From Candidatus Metaruminococcus caecorum (GTDB lineage Bacteria > Bacillota > Clostridia > Oscillospirales > Ruminococcaceae), in NCBI GenBank assembly GCA_904420045.1, contig CAJFTY010000028.1, forward strand, positions 24,915 through 88,914: 64,000 nt of DNA, written 5' to 3'. The translations under genes were made by a program, and so were the position numbers. Shown piece by piece: positions 19,129-28,687 of this stretch; within the stretch, counting starts at the first letter, position 1; every line of letters starts with the position of its first letter. Under the pieces are notes generated by a model that was given only the letters and a program-made list of their open reading frames with translations, was not told the DNA's origin and searched no databases.

Positions 19129-20301
19129 TTATCCCTTCATGCTCTCTTTTAAAACGGATACAATTTCCTCGTAGGTCAGCGTTTTGTAGCCTCCATCCAT
19201 GATGAAGGAGCCTTTGGCGATTCCGTCCAGCATGTCCTCGGTGACGCCCAGATCCCGGATATTCATGACAAGGCCCAGTTCTTTCATATAGGCCTCCATG
19301 CGGTCAAGACCCTCGCTGGCAATCTCTTCGTCGGTTTTTCCATCGGGAGATACGTTCCACACATTGATGGCATACCGTTTAAATTTCGCGAGCCCGTAGG
19401 GCAGAATCATCCGGTAATAGGGCAGTGAAACGGCTGCCAGCGTCATGCCATGGGTGGCGTCGGTGTACGCGCCCACCGACTGCCCGATCATATGCACCAT
19501 CCAGTCGGTGGATTTTCCCTTTGCCACCAGGGTGTTGAGCGCCCAGGTGGCCGTCCACATAATGTTGCTTCTGGCCTCGTAATCTGTGGGGTTCTGTACG
19601 GCGATTTTACTGCTGTGGATCAGCGAACGCAGCAGGCCTTCCATCAAGTAGTCCGAGGTGTTGTCGTCCTCTCCCGAAAAATACTGCTCCAGGATATGGG
19701 ACATGATATCGAAAAAGCCCGCGATCATTTGATAGTTGGGCAGGGTGAATGTCAGCCGGGGATTGAGGATGGAAAACTTCGGGAACACGTTGTCGCCAAA
19801 CACATGGCCGATTTTCAGTTTCTGTTCATGGTTGGTAATGACGGAACCTCCGTTCATTTCAGAGCCGGTGCCCACCATGGTCAGCACACATCCCACCGGT
19901 ATAATCGGATTGTCCACATCCTCCATACGCAGGTAATATTTGTCCCAGGGATCCTCTTTACAATAGGTGGAAACAGACACAGCCTTCGCATAATCACACA
20001 CCGATCCACCACCTACCGCGAGAATCAGGTCCACCTTACCCTCTTTGGCCCGCTTACACCCCTCGTAGAGCTTTTCTACGGTAGGATTGGGCATCACGCC
20101 CGGATCTTCAAAAATCTCCTTTCCATTTGCTTTGAGGATACTTACCACCTGATCGTACAGGCCGGATTTTTTGATGGAGCCGCCCCCGTAACAGAGCAGA
20201 ACATTTTTCCCATAGTTTTGCAGCTCCCCACCAAGCTGATCCAGGGAATCTTCCCCAAAATAAAGCTTGGTGGGATTGGAATAACAAAAATTGCCGAGCA
20301 T
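19129..20301 (-). CDS. Iron-containing alcohol dehydrogenase (butanol dehydrogenase-like)
   Basis: GGGSVCDYAKAV, GTGSEMNGGSVI, ATHGMTLAAV metal-binding motifs. Confidence 0.9.
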   Translation of the reverse strand: MLGNFCYSNPTKLYFGEDSLDQLGGELQNYGKNVLLCYGGGSIKKSGLYDQVVSILKANGKEIFEDPGVMPNPTVEKLYEGCKRAKEGKVDLILAVGGGSVCDYAKAVSVSTYCKEDPWDKYYLRMEDVDNPIIPVGCVLTMVGTGSEMNGGSVITNHEQKLKIGHVFGDNVFPKFSILNPRLTFTLPNYQMIAGFFDIMSHILEQYFSGEDDNTSDYLMEGLLRSLIHSSKIAVQNPTDYEARSNIMWTATWALNTLVAKGKSTDWMVHMIGQSVGAYTDATHGMTLAAVSLPYYRMILPYGLAKFKRYAINVWNVSPDGKTDEEIASEGLDRMEAYMKELGLVMNIRDLGVTEDMLDGIAKGSFIMDGGYKTLTYEEIVSVLKESMKG

Positions 20302-20478
20302 GATTTTCTCTCCTTTTTTCCATATATGTTTGGTTCGGTTTCATCTGACCATCTTCAGTATAATCCTTTGAGTGAACTCTAAGTCAAGACGGCTGCCAGA
20401 AATTCACAAAAAATTAAAGATTTTCGAACGAATTGAATTCTGTCCCAAAAGGCGTACCATGAAGATTTGCCGCGCAAC

Positions 20479-20522
20479 AGCAAAAACAGCCGCGCAACCA
20501 ATATGTTGCGCAGCTGTTTTTG
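20479..20522. terminator. Bidirectional terminator-like hairpin
   Basis: AAAAACAGCCGCGCAAC-caatat-GTTGCGCAGCTGTTTTT. Confidence 0.6.
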
Positions 20523-20540
20523 TTTTTCTTTTCCATCCGG

Positions 20541-22730
20541 TCAGGAAATCGCCTGAATTTCAAACGTCAGCGAGGCGAAATCCTCGTATAAAAACGGGAC
20601 CGGAATCCCGCCGTGCATCAGCGCGGAGCCGGAATAGTTTCCCTGGCCGTTGACGGCATACATCCGTCCGGGTTCCAATCCCCTGACCCGGAGCAAAAGG
20701 GGTTCCGGATTGCAGGTGGCCTGCAAAAGCACAAAACAGACCAGCGCCTGCCTTTGATCCCGGGACACAAACTGCCACGCCGCATACCGGTGGTTTTCCA
20801 GGGGATTGGTGAGCCGGTCATACTCCCCCTGTGCGATTAAGGAGGCGTGTTCTTTAAAAAAGGCGACCTGGCGGCGAACCTCTTCTTTTTCTTCAACTGA
20901 CATTTTGCTGATGTCCAGCTCATACCCGAAGGTGCCCGCCATGGCCACCACGCCCCGGGTGGAAAGCGGAGTGGTCCGCCCGGTCTGGTGGTTGGGGCAC
21001 ACCGATACATGGGAGCCCACAGTCGACGCGGGATAGCAAAACGACGTTCCGTACTGGATCGAAATCCGGTCGATGGCATCGGTGTTATCGCTGCACCAAA
21101 TCTGGGGCGTATAACAAAGCATCCCCAGGTCGAACCGCCCTCCCCCGCCGGAGCAGCCCTCAAACAGCACGTTGGGGAACCGTTTCAGCAGCCGGTCCAG
21201 CAGGCTGTACAACCCCAGCACATACCGGTGGGAAATCTCCCCCTGCCGTCCGGCGGGGACGGCGGACGACCATACGTCAGACAAATGGCGGTTCATATCC
21301 CATTTGACGTATTGGATGTTGGCGCTGGTGAGAACTGCCTCCATGGACTGGTACAGGTACTCTACCACCTCCGGCCGGGACATGTCCAGCACCAGTTGGT
21401 ACCGGCTGCGGACGGGTTCTCGGCCGGGGATCGCAAGCGCCCAGTCGGGATGGGCCCGGTACAGGTCGCTGTCCTCGGAGACCATCTCGGGCTCAAACCA
21501 GATGCCGAAGGAAAGCCCTAAGGCGTTTACCCGCTCCACCAGGGAACGCAGGCCGCCTTTCAATTTTTGCTCGTTGACCGTCCAGTCTCCCAGTCCGCTC
21601 TGATCCCCGTTGCGGGATCCGAACCAGCCGTCGTCCATCACCAGCATGTCGATTCCAAGCTCTGCGGCGTTTTTGGCGATGGTCAAAAGCTTTTGCTCAT
21701 CAAAGTCAAAATAGGTGGCCTCCCAGTTGTTGATGAGCACCGGCCGCCGCGCCAGCTGATACTCCCCCCGGCAGACGTGCTCCCGGATAAGCCTGTGCAG
21801 TTTATGGGACAGCCTGGACAGCCCCTGATCCGAAAAGCACAGCACGGCTTCCGGGACGGTAAAGGTATCGCCCGGCTCCAGCTGCCAGGAAAAGTTCTCG
21901 GGGTTTAGCCCCATATACAGGCGGGTCTGGCCGATCTGATCCACCTGGGCGCCGGCGAGAAAATTCCCGCTATACACAAAGGCCACTCCATAGCAGTCCC
22001 CCTGCTCCTCGCTGGTATCCCGCCCGCAGAGGATGACAAAGGGGTTTTGCTGATGGCTGGAGGCTCCCCGCACGCTGTCCACCGAGGTTGTTCCGTACCG
22101 CAGGGGCGTTCGCTCGGGAATGCGCTCCATGGCGTGCTTGCCGTGAAAGGTCATCAGGTCATACGGGTGTTCTGGGAAATCCAGGCAGCAGCTCAGCGCC
22201 CGGTCCAGTGTGACCGCAGCTTTGTTCCCATTGACGATCCGGGCACTGCGGGTGATCACGTCCAGCTTTTCGATCACCGAATAGCACAGCGTCACCGTCA
22301 GCTGGGTGGATGTGTCCTTGAGGGTGACCTCAAGGGTTTGGCAGTCGTCGTGGTACACCGAAGGCAGGCCCGGAAGCTCCGGCTTTTTTCCGCTGAACAG
22401 ACGATGGGACTGGTAACGCAGATCGGCCGCCCGGCTGCCGTCAGCCTGGATCACCGCCAGGCAGGACTCCCGAAAATCCCCGGTTCCCGCCGCCGGATAT
22501 TCCAGCGGCAGGCTGTCCAGGGAGATCGTCCGGTCGTTGTCCGCCTGATAAGGATTCCCGGAAAAACCCCGGTCGATCATCTGGAGCCGGTAGCTGAAGT
22601 CCGTGTTCTCGGCTTTGGCTCCATAATACAGATGCAAAAAAATACCGAACGGCCCCACCTTCATCTGATAGGTGGAGCGTTCGGTGTGCAGGGTAAACAG
22701 CCCGTTTTTCTCGTCAATGAAAATTGCCAT
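20541..22730 (-). CDS. Alpha-galactosidase, GH36
   Basis: DMLVMDDGWFGSRNGD, VKWDMNRHLSD, LFEGCSGGGGRFD; start at MAIFIDEKN behind AGGAGG. Confidence 0.93.
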   Translation of the reverse strand: MAIFIDEKNGLFTLHTERSTYQMKVGPFGIFLHLYYGAKAENTDFSYRLQMIDRGFSGNPYQADNDRTISLDSLPLEYPAAGTGDFRESCLAVIQADGSRAADLRYQSHRLFSGKKPELPGLPSVYHDDCQTLEVTLKDTSTQLTVTLCYSVIEKLDVITRSARIVNGNKAAVTLDRALSCCLDFPEHPYDLMTFHGKHAMERIPERTPLRYGTTSVDSVRGASSHQQNPFVILCGRDTSEEQGDCYGVAFVYSGNFLAGAQVDQIGQTRLYMGLNPENFSWQLEPGDTFTVPEAVLCFSDQGLSRLSHKLHRLIREHVCRGEYQLARRPVLINNWEATYFDFDEQKLLTIAKNAAELGIDMLVMDDGWFGSRNGDQSGLGDWTVNEQKLKGGLRSLVERVNALGLSFGIWFEPEMVSEDSDLYRAHPDWALAIPGREPVRSRYQLVLDMSRPEVVEYLYQSMEAVLTSANIQYVKWDMNRHLSDVWSSAVPAGRQGEISHRYVLGLYSLLDRLLKRFPNVLFEGCSGGGGRFDLGMLCYTPQIWCSDNTDAIDRISIQYGTSFCYPASTVGSHVSVCPNHQTGRTTPLSTRGVVAMAGTFGYELDISKMSVEEKEEVRRQVAFFKEHASLIAQGEYDRLTNPLENHRYAAWQFVSRDQRQALVCFVLLQATCNPEPLLLRVRGLEPGRMYAVNGQGNYSGSALMHGGIPVPFLYEDFASLTFEIQAIS

Positions 22731-22808
22731 GGGGATCATCCTCCTTTTCTGGTATGTACTCCCCGGCAGTCCCTGCTGCTTATAATAGGTATAGCGAACA
22801 AAACGAAT

Positions 22809-23786
22809 TTAACGGCGGGATGCGATCAGCGCCTCTACTTCCGAAAGGGTGGGCAGCGCACAAATGGCGCCTTTTTTGGTGGTGGTCAGCGATCCCACGG
22901 CGTTTGCAAACTCGATGCAGCTGGTCAATTCGTCCTTATCCAGCAGTGCGGCGTCTTTCCCCATCTGGGTCAAGGCATATAAAAATCCCCCGGTAAAGGA
23001 ATCCCCCGCTGCAGTGGTGTCGATGGTCTTTACCTCGGGGAAGCCCTCGTGGGAAACCGTGCGGCTCCCGGTCATGGCAAAGCACCCCTTTTTCCCCAGC
23101 GTCGCCAGCAAAAGCTTGACAGGGTAGGTTTCCAGCAGCGTTTTAGCCGCCCTGTGAAGATCCTTCTCCCCAGTGAGGAACGTGAGTTCCTCTTCCGAGA
23201 TTTTCACAATGTCCGCATACCGCATGGCCCGCAGGGCGCACTGCCGGGCATCCTCCTCGCTGTTCCACAGATTCAGGCGCAGGTTGGGGTCAAACACCAC
23301 CTGAAGCCCGGTGGATTTTTTCTGCTCGCAGGCGTATTCCGCCAACTGAAACGAGGTCTCCCGAGAAGGCCCTTCTGTCATGAGCACCGAGGAAAAGAAC
23401 AAAAATTTTGCCTGCCGAAGCTTTTCAAGATCAATTTCTTCAAATGAGAGCATGGTGTCCGCCCCCTGCCGGCGGTAAAAGCTGAAGGAGCGGTCGCCCT
23501 GGTCGTCCAGGTGGACAAAGGCCAGGGTAGTCTGATAGTCTTTGGAGAGCACCAGATTCCCCGCATCCACGCGGTTTTGCTCCAGCACGGCTTTTAGCGC
23601 CCGGCCGAAATTGTCATCCCCCACTTTGCCCACAAACGCCGCCGAACCGCCCAGCTTTGCATAGGCGCAGGCCATGTTGGCGGGGCCGCCGCCAGGATTG
23701 CGCTCAAAGATCGGATTGTTGTTTTCAGAAGTTCCCACGGGGGTAAAATCAATAAGCAGTTCCCCCAGGGAAAGTAAGTCAGCCAT
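22809..23786 (-). CDS. Fructokinase / PfkB-family carbohydrate kinase
   Basis: LLIDFTPVG, NPGGGPANMA, DTTAAGDSFTGGFLYAL. Confidence 0.9.
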   Translation of the reverse strand: MADLLSLGELLIDFTPVGTSENNNPIFERNPGGGPANMACAYAKLGGSAAFVGKVGDDNFGRALKAVLEQNRVDAGNLVLSKDYQTTLAFVHLDDQGDRSFSFYRRQGADTMLSFEEIDLEKLRQAKFLFFSSVLMTEGPSRETSFQLAEYACEQKKSTGLQVVFDPNLRLNLWNSEEDARQCALRAMRYADIVKISEEELTFLTGEKDLHRAAKTLLETYPVKLLLATLGKKGCFAMTGSRTVSHEGFPEVKTIDTTAAGDSFTGGFLYALTQMGKDAALLDKDELTSCIEFANAVGSLTTTKKGAICALPTLSEVEALIASRR

Positions 23787-23810
23787 TTTGTTCGCCTTCT
23801 TTCCTGTTGT

Positions 23811-23845
23811 TAAAAAGCGGCGCCGCAAAGTTTACCGCGCCGCTT
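23811..23845 (-). terminator. Terminator-like hairpin between GH32 and kinase genes
   Basis: AAGCGGCGC ... GCGCCGCTT then TTT on the minus strand. Confidence 0.45.
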
Positions 23846-23887
23846 GGAATTTACGTTTACTAAGTTGGCAAAAGGCCCTTTCTGCCT

Positions 23888-25450
23888 TTAGTTGTTCCCA
23901 AAAACACAAACCGTTATGCTGTCCAGTTTCACATCCCCTTCAAGGGCGACGCGGATCTCTCCGGCAAGGGTGTTCGCCGTATGCTCGCACACGGTATACA
24001 ACGCGCCGTTGTCTGCAAAAAGCTCTATGACATCGTCGTCCACAATCAGACGGATGTCCAGTTCTTTGTTCGCGCCAAAGGGAACCTCTTCCTTGCCAAG
24101 CTGAAACAGTCCCTTTGCAAAATCCACCGTCGCCGTCAAGCCTTCTGCAAAACCGATGGAGGCTGTCCCCGTCAGGCCCGCCGGAAAAGACGCTTTGATC
24201 TCAAAGGGAGCGTCCTCCACCGCAGCAACGGTTTCTTCACAGCCGCTCAATAGATTTTTACGCTCCACCGAACTGGTAATTATGCGGTCCAGTTCCTCCA
24301 CCGGATTTTGGCGCAGGCGGTAGCCGGTTTCGTCCTTTGTAAGGCTTAATACGGCGGGAACACCCATTAGACCGTGATACGTGGTCTTTTTACCGTTCAG
24401 CTCCCGCTGGCCGGTGCGCAGCCAGGGGATGGTAATCAGCCTGTCCGGCGCTCCGTACACCGTCTGGGCCGCATAGGCGATCTTGTTGCAGTAGGCATAG
24501 CGTTTTTCCTGCTCAGGCGTAAAGGTGTAGCCGTCAAAGCTCCCCACATAATAGCAGCTGTCGGCGCTCCAGTAAATCCACTTGGTATTGGATTGATCCC
24601 CGTCCACCGGAAGCTCAAACAGGTCGGGGCACTCTGCCGCGCCGGGCAGGGTGATGCGCTGGGTCATGCTCCAGTCTTTCAGGTTTTCGCTTCTGAACAC
24701 CGCAAAGTCATTGTCCACTAAAAACAGCACCATAAAATATCCCTTGGAGGGCGCATGATAGTACACCTTTGGGTCCCGGTTGTCCCGCTCCACGGTATCC
24801 AGCACCATGCCTTTCTTCTCCACAGTCCTGCCTCCGTCGGTGGTCACCGCCAGGTGCTGAGTAGAAGGCTTTCCCTTGGACCATTCGCCGTTATTGCCCG
24901 CCGCAGTGTAGTAGTACAGCCGAGCGTCTTTGCCGAATCCGGCGGCGTTTTCTCGGTCGATGTATGCACACCCGGAAAACATGGTGCCGGTCTCGTCGGG
25001 ATACAGCACGGGGTCCAGTTCCTGCCAATGGATTAAATCGGCACTTTTTGCGTACCCCCAGGTCATGTTGCCCCACTCGGTGTCAAAGGGGTTGTACTGA
25101 AAGCACATATGGTATTCCCCGTCCTGATAAACCAGTCCGTTGGGGTCGTTCATCCAGCCGATTTCCGGCGCAAAGTGCAGCCGGGGCCGCCGGGAGGTAC
25201 CCGCGGGCTTTTGATCCTCCTGACGGATATTTTCAAAAAACGCATCCGGAAACTCTCCGGACAGCGCAAGGGTTTTTCCCATCCAATCGTTTATGTTGAG
25301 CGCAGCGTAAAAATCCGGGGCATCGTTCCCAGGCGCCACGGCAAACTCAAAAATTCGGGTATCACCGTCGTAGATAAACAAAGGCTTGCGCTCCCCGCCC
25401 TGACGGACAGGAAACCAAAGATACTGCTTTTGAACATCGATCTGCGGCAT
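23888..25450 (-). CDS. GH32 beta-fructofuranosidase / sucrose-6-phosphate hydrolase-like
   Basis: HFAPEIGWMNDPNGLVY, RDPKVYYH, ECPDLFEL motifs. Confidence 0.93.
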   Translation of the reverse strand: MPQIDVQKQYLWFPVRQGGERKPLFIYDGDTRIFEFAVAPGNDAPDFYAALNINDWMGKTLALSGEFPDAFFENIRQEDQKPAGTSRRPRLHFAPEIGWMNDPNGLVYQDGEYHMCFQYNPFDTEWGNMTWGYAKSADLIHWQELDPVLYPDETGTMFSGCAYIDRENAAGFGKDARLYYYTAAGNNGEWSKGKPSTQHLAVTTDGGRTVEKKGMVLDTVERDNRDPKVYYHAPSKGYFMVLFLVDNDFAVFRSENLKDWSMTQRITLPGAAECPDLFELPVDGDQSNTKWIYWSADSCYYVGSFDGYTFTPEQEKRYAYCNKIAYAAQTVYGAPDRLITIPWLRTGQRELNGKKTTYHGLMGVPAVLSLTKDETGYRLRQNPVEELDRIITSSVERKNLLSGCEETVAAVEDAPFEIKASFPAGLTGTASIGFAEGLTATVDFAKGLFQLGKEEVPFGANKELDIRLIVDDDVIELFADNGALYTVCEHTANTLAGEIRVALEGDVKLDSITVCVFGNN

Positions 25451-25535
25451 AAAAAATCCTCCAAATTTGCTGAATATACGCATGAAGTGTCTATCGACCT
25501 TTCCATATTATACCCAGATACAGGAAAAAAAGCAA

Positions 25536-25566
25536 GGAAAAAACGGGCCGCCGGATCGGCGGCCCG
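25536..25566 (-). terminator. Intrinsic terminator downstream of the S1-domain gene
   Basis: CGGGCCGCCG-gat-CGGCGGCCCG with T-tract on the minus strand. Confidence 0.7.
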
Positions 25567-25608
25567 CAGGGCTGTGACAACAAGAATTGTTGATTGTAGA
25601 AAAAGCAC

Positions 25609-26532
25609 TTAAAACTGCGTGCCGATGACCTTTTCACAACAGTCCGGAGAGTATTTCCACCGGTCCATGTGAGAGCCTTCAAAATAGTACTGAAGCTGCC
25701 CCGCGTCGTAGTCTGTGTCAAACGAGTCCACAATAATCAGCTTGACCTTCATTTTCTCCGGAATCAGGCTTTTTATGTATACACTGGCGCTCTGCCCCAC
25801 CCGCACGTTTTCCCGAAGCTCCGCGAGGCCGGCCAGATTGGGGGTCAGTTCCACAAAAACACCGTAGTTTTCAATGGACCGGACGACTCCGGCCACCGTC
25901 TCGCCCGGGTGAAAGTTTGCCGCGTTTTGCTCCCAGGTGCCCAAAAGCTCCTTGTGGGACAGGCACACCTTGCCGGAATCCTCCACCGATTTCACCACCG
26001 CTTTGATCTCCTGACCGATCTGGAACCGATCCGCAGGGTGAGAAATTCTGGACACTGAAATCGCGTCGATGGGGATCAAGGAAGGGATTCCACAGCCAAT
26101 GTCCACAAAGCAGCCAAAAGGTTCAAAGTGGGTCACCTTTGCGGGGATCACATCGCCCGGCGAAAGGCGCCGGATATATTCTTCCATGCACTGCTGCTGT
26201 GCCGCCTTTCGGGAGAGCACAGCGCAGGGTTTTCCGTCCTTGTCCTTGGCAAACCCCATGACTTTAAAGCAAACCGGCTTGTTTACCCGGCTGATGATTG
26301 CAATGTCCCTGGTGATTCCCTCTCGGATTCCCAGTGCGCCTTCTTCTCTAGGGATCACTCCGCGGATACACCCCAGATCCACGATCAGGTTATGATCGCC
26401 GTCGCATACCACGGCCCTGGCCTCTAAAATTTTATCGTTGGCAAGGCTGTCCTGCAAAGTAATTAGGCTCTTTCGGTTCCCGCGGTTTTCCGGGGTATCC
26501 ATCAACACCCCCTCTGGGTGAAAACTCGTCAT
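25609..26532 (-). CDS. S1 RNA-binding domain protein
   Basis: S1 repeat patterns (GDVIPAKVTHFEPFGCFVDIGCGIPSLIPIDAIS; GETVAGVVRSIENYGVFVELTPNLAGL); AGGAGG RBS. Confidence 0.85.
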   Translation of the reverse strand: MTSFHPEGVLMDTPENRGNRKSLITLQDSLANDKILEARAVVCDGDHNLIVDLGCIRGVIPREEGALGIREGITRDIAIISRVNKPVCFKVMGFAKDKDGKPCAVLSRKAAQQQCMEEYIRRLSPGDVIPAKVTHFEPFGCFVDIGCGIPSLIPIDAISVSRISHPADRFQIGQEIKAVVKSVEDSGKVCLSHKELLGTWEQNAANFHPGETVAGVVRSIENYGVFVELTPNLAGLAELRENVRVGQSASVYIKSLIPEKMKVKLIIVDSFDTDYDAGQLQYYFEGSHMDRWKYSPDCCEKVIGTQF

Positions 26533-26610
26533 TTAATTGGCCTCCTTTGTTTTTGCTGTGTAGTCCATCTATATGCGTGGACAAGGCGCGGATATGCGTG
26601 TTTTCTTTGT

Positions 26611-26652
26611 AAAAAAGGAACAGGGCGCACAAAGCTTTGCGCGCCCTGTTCC
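26611..26652 (-). terminator. Intrinsic terminator
   Basis: GGAACAGGGCGC-acaaagctttgc-GCGCCCTGTTCC with T-tract on the minus strand. Confidence 0.7.
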
Positions 26653-26690
26653 TACTATTTTCAATGACCCTGAACGGCCAAACACGCTTG

Positions 26691-27095
26691 TCACATGGTC
26701 CGAACGTCCATTCCACCTAAATTGCGCATGAGCTCCTCCGCCTTGACCGCGTGGTCGTCGGATACCGACGCCTCCATCAGCGCTTTGCGGGGGTCGGTTC
26801 GAACCCCCCGTCCGGGCTCCCCCTCCGGGAATTCCCCTTCTCCGTCGTTTTTAACCGCCCCGCCGTCTGCCGGGACTAAGTGATACGGGTCGAATACGCC
26901 CCCGAAAAACGATCGGTCCATTCCCAATACCGGAGCGAACATCACGTGGTTAATTTCTCTGGGAAGATCATAGTGATCCCCGGTTTTATAGCGGATTTTA
27001 ATTTCCAATACACCGGGAACCCGGTCGTGAAGCGCCCTGGCCGCGAACTCCGCCAAGTCAATGTTCTGAAAAACCCCCGTGATCAGCTTGCTCAT
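26691..27095 (-). CDS. Hypothetical protein
   Basis: 134 aa, MSKLITGVFQNIDLAEFAARALHDRVPGVLEIKIRYK; promoter region divergent from DUF951; no confident family. Confidence 0.6.
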   Translation of the reverse strand: MSKLITGVFQNIDLAEFAARALHDRVPGVLEIKIRYKTGDHYDLPREINHVMFAPVLGMDRSFFGGVFDPYHLVPADGGAVKNDGEGEFPEGEPGRGVRTDPRKALMEASVSDDHAVKAEELMRNLGGMDVRTM

Positions 27096-27273
27096 ACGTG
27101 ATTTCTCCCACCATTTCATTTATTTTTTCTTTCACGTTTTTATTTTCTGCTGACAGGGAAAAACTATCATAGAAAATATTTGCCAATTCCCTGTACTGCG
27201 TGCTATAATAAATGTTGTATATCTTAAAAAGCAGGCCGCCCATAAAGCGGTTTGGCGGCAGGAGGGAGCAGCG

Positions 27274-27480
27274 ACGGATATTCGAGTAGGAGATCTTCTT
27301 CAGATGAAGAAACAGCATCCCTGCGGCGAAACGATCTTCGCCGTGCTGAGGGTGGGCATGGATTTTAAAATCCGCTGCGTCAAATGCGGGAGGGAAATCA
27401 TGGCTCCCCGGCAAAAAATTGAAAAAAACATTAAAAAAGTCCTGCGGGAAACCGAAGGCAGCGATACAAACAAAAAATAA
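27274..27480 (+). CDS. DUF951-family protein, possible non-canonical start
   Basis: xDIRVGDLLQMKKQHPCGETIFAVLRVGMDFKIRCVKCGREIMAPRQKIEKNIKKVLRETEGSDTNKK matches the remembered DUF951 pattern; AGGAGG 8 nt before ACG; first in-frame ATG is at 27304. Confidence 0.8.
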   Translation, partial: TDIRVGDLLQMKKQHPCGETIFAVLRVGMDFKIRCVKCGREIMAPRQKIEKNIKKVLRETEGSDTNKK

Positions 27481-27504
27481 TCTATTACAAAGGAATCACT
27501 GCAT

Positions 27505-28581
27505 ATGTTTGAAAAACTCAAGCTCACCGAACAACACTATGAAGAAGTGGGAGAAAAGCTCACCGACCCGGCGGTCATCAGCGACAACGACCAGTACAAA
27601 AACCTGATGAAGGAGTACAAAAAGCTCACCCCTGTGGTGGAAAAATACCGGGAGTACGCCGCCGCCCAGCAGGCGCTGGACGAAGCCAAGGAGCTTTTGG
27701 ACGCCGGCGGCCTGGAAAAAGACTTTAAAGAATTGGTCCAGGCGGAGCTGGAAGAAAACAAAGAAAAAGTGGAAACCTTGTCGGAGGAGCTCAAAATCCT
27801 GCTGCTTCCCACCGATCCCAACGACGACAAAAACGTCATTGTGGAAATCCGGGGCGGCGCCGGCGGGGAGGAGGCCGCTTTGTTCGCCTATTCCCTGTAC
27901 CGGATGTACTCCATGTACGCGGAATCCAAGGGCTGGAAAACTGAGATCGTCAACGCCAACGAAACCGAGCTGGGCGGCTTTAAAGAGGTCAGTTTTATGA
28001 TCGAAGGCGAAGGCGCCTATTCCCGCTTAAAGTTTGAAAGCGGCGTCCACCGGGTGCAACGGGTGCCCGAGACCGAGACCTCCGGGCGGATTCACACCTC
28101 CACCGTCACGGTGGCGGTGCTCCCCGAGGCGGAGGAAGTGGAATTCCAGATCAACCCTGCGGATTTGCAGATCGACACCTTCCGGGCCAGTGGAGCCGGC
28201 GGCCAGCACATCAACAAGACCGAATCCGCCATCCGGATCACCCATATCCCCACCGGCGTGGTGGTGGAATGCCAGGACGAGCGCAGCCAGTTTAAAAACA
28301 AGGACAAGGCGATGAAGATTCTGCGCTCCAAGCTATATGAAGAAAAGATGCGGGAGGAAAACGACAAGATCGCCGCTCAGCGGAAATCCCAGGTGGGCAC
28401 CGGCGACCGCAGCGAGCGCATCCGCACCTATAACTTCCCCCAGGGGCGGCTGACCGACCACCGGATCGGCCTGACCCTGTACCATTTGGAGGACAACTTA
28501 AACGGCAACATCGATGAGATCATCGACGCGCTGGTCACTGCCGACCAGGCCGCGAAACTGGCGGCACAAGCCGAAGAATAG
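27505..28581 (+). CDS. prfA: Peptide chain release factor 1
   Basis: [21 protein letters not shown] (GGQ motif). Confidence 0.97.
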   Translation: MFEKLKLTEQHYEEVGEKLTDPAVISDNDQYKNLMKEYKKLTPVVEKYREYAAAQQALDEAKELLDAGGLEKDFKELVQAELEENKEKVETLSEELKILLLPTDPNDDKNVIVEIRGGAGGEEAALFAYSLYRMYSMYAESKGWKTEIVNANETELGGFKEVSFMIEGEGAYSRLKFESGVHRVQRVPETETSGRIHTSTVTVAVLPEAEEVEFQINPADLQIDTFRASGAGGQHINKTESAIRITHIPTGVVVECQDERSQFKNKDKAMKILRSKLYEEKMREENDKIAAQRKSQVGTGDRSERIRTYNFPQGRLTDHRIGLTLYHLEDNLNGNIDEIIDALVTADQAAKLAAQAEE

Positions 28582-28664
28582 GACTTTTGGGGTCCAAAAG
28601 TCCATTGGAAAAACGTCTGCTGGGTTAACAACCCAGCTGCCGCATAGCGGCACCTACGTTTTTC
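28582..28664. repeat. Structured multi-hairpin element, copy 1
   Basis: GACTTTTGG-GGT-CCAAAAGTC; ATTG; outer stem GAAAAACGT/ACGTTTTTC enclosing GCTGGGTT-AAC-AACCCAGC and TGCCGC-ATA-GCGGCA. Confidence 0.75.
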
Positions 28665-28687
28665 AGTTCCCATGCTTTGTGCAAATT

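Noticed and set aside
19450-20382. 310-aa plus-strand ORF opposite the alcohol dehydrogenase, and similar long antisense ORFs (e.g. 22047-22982, 50757-51698, 55275-56144, 61217-61978)
   Set aside because: All lie opposite confidently identified genes and have no motif of their own.
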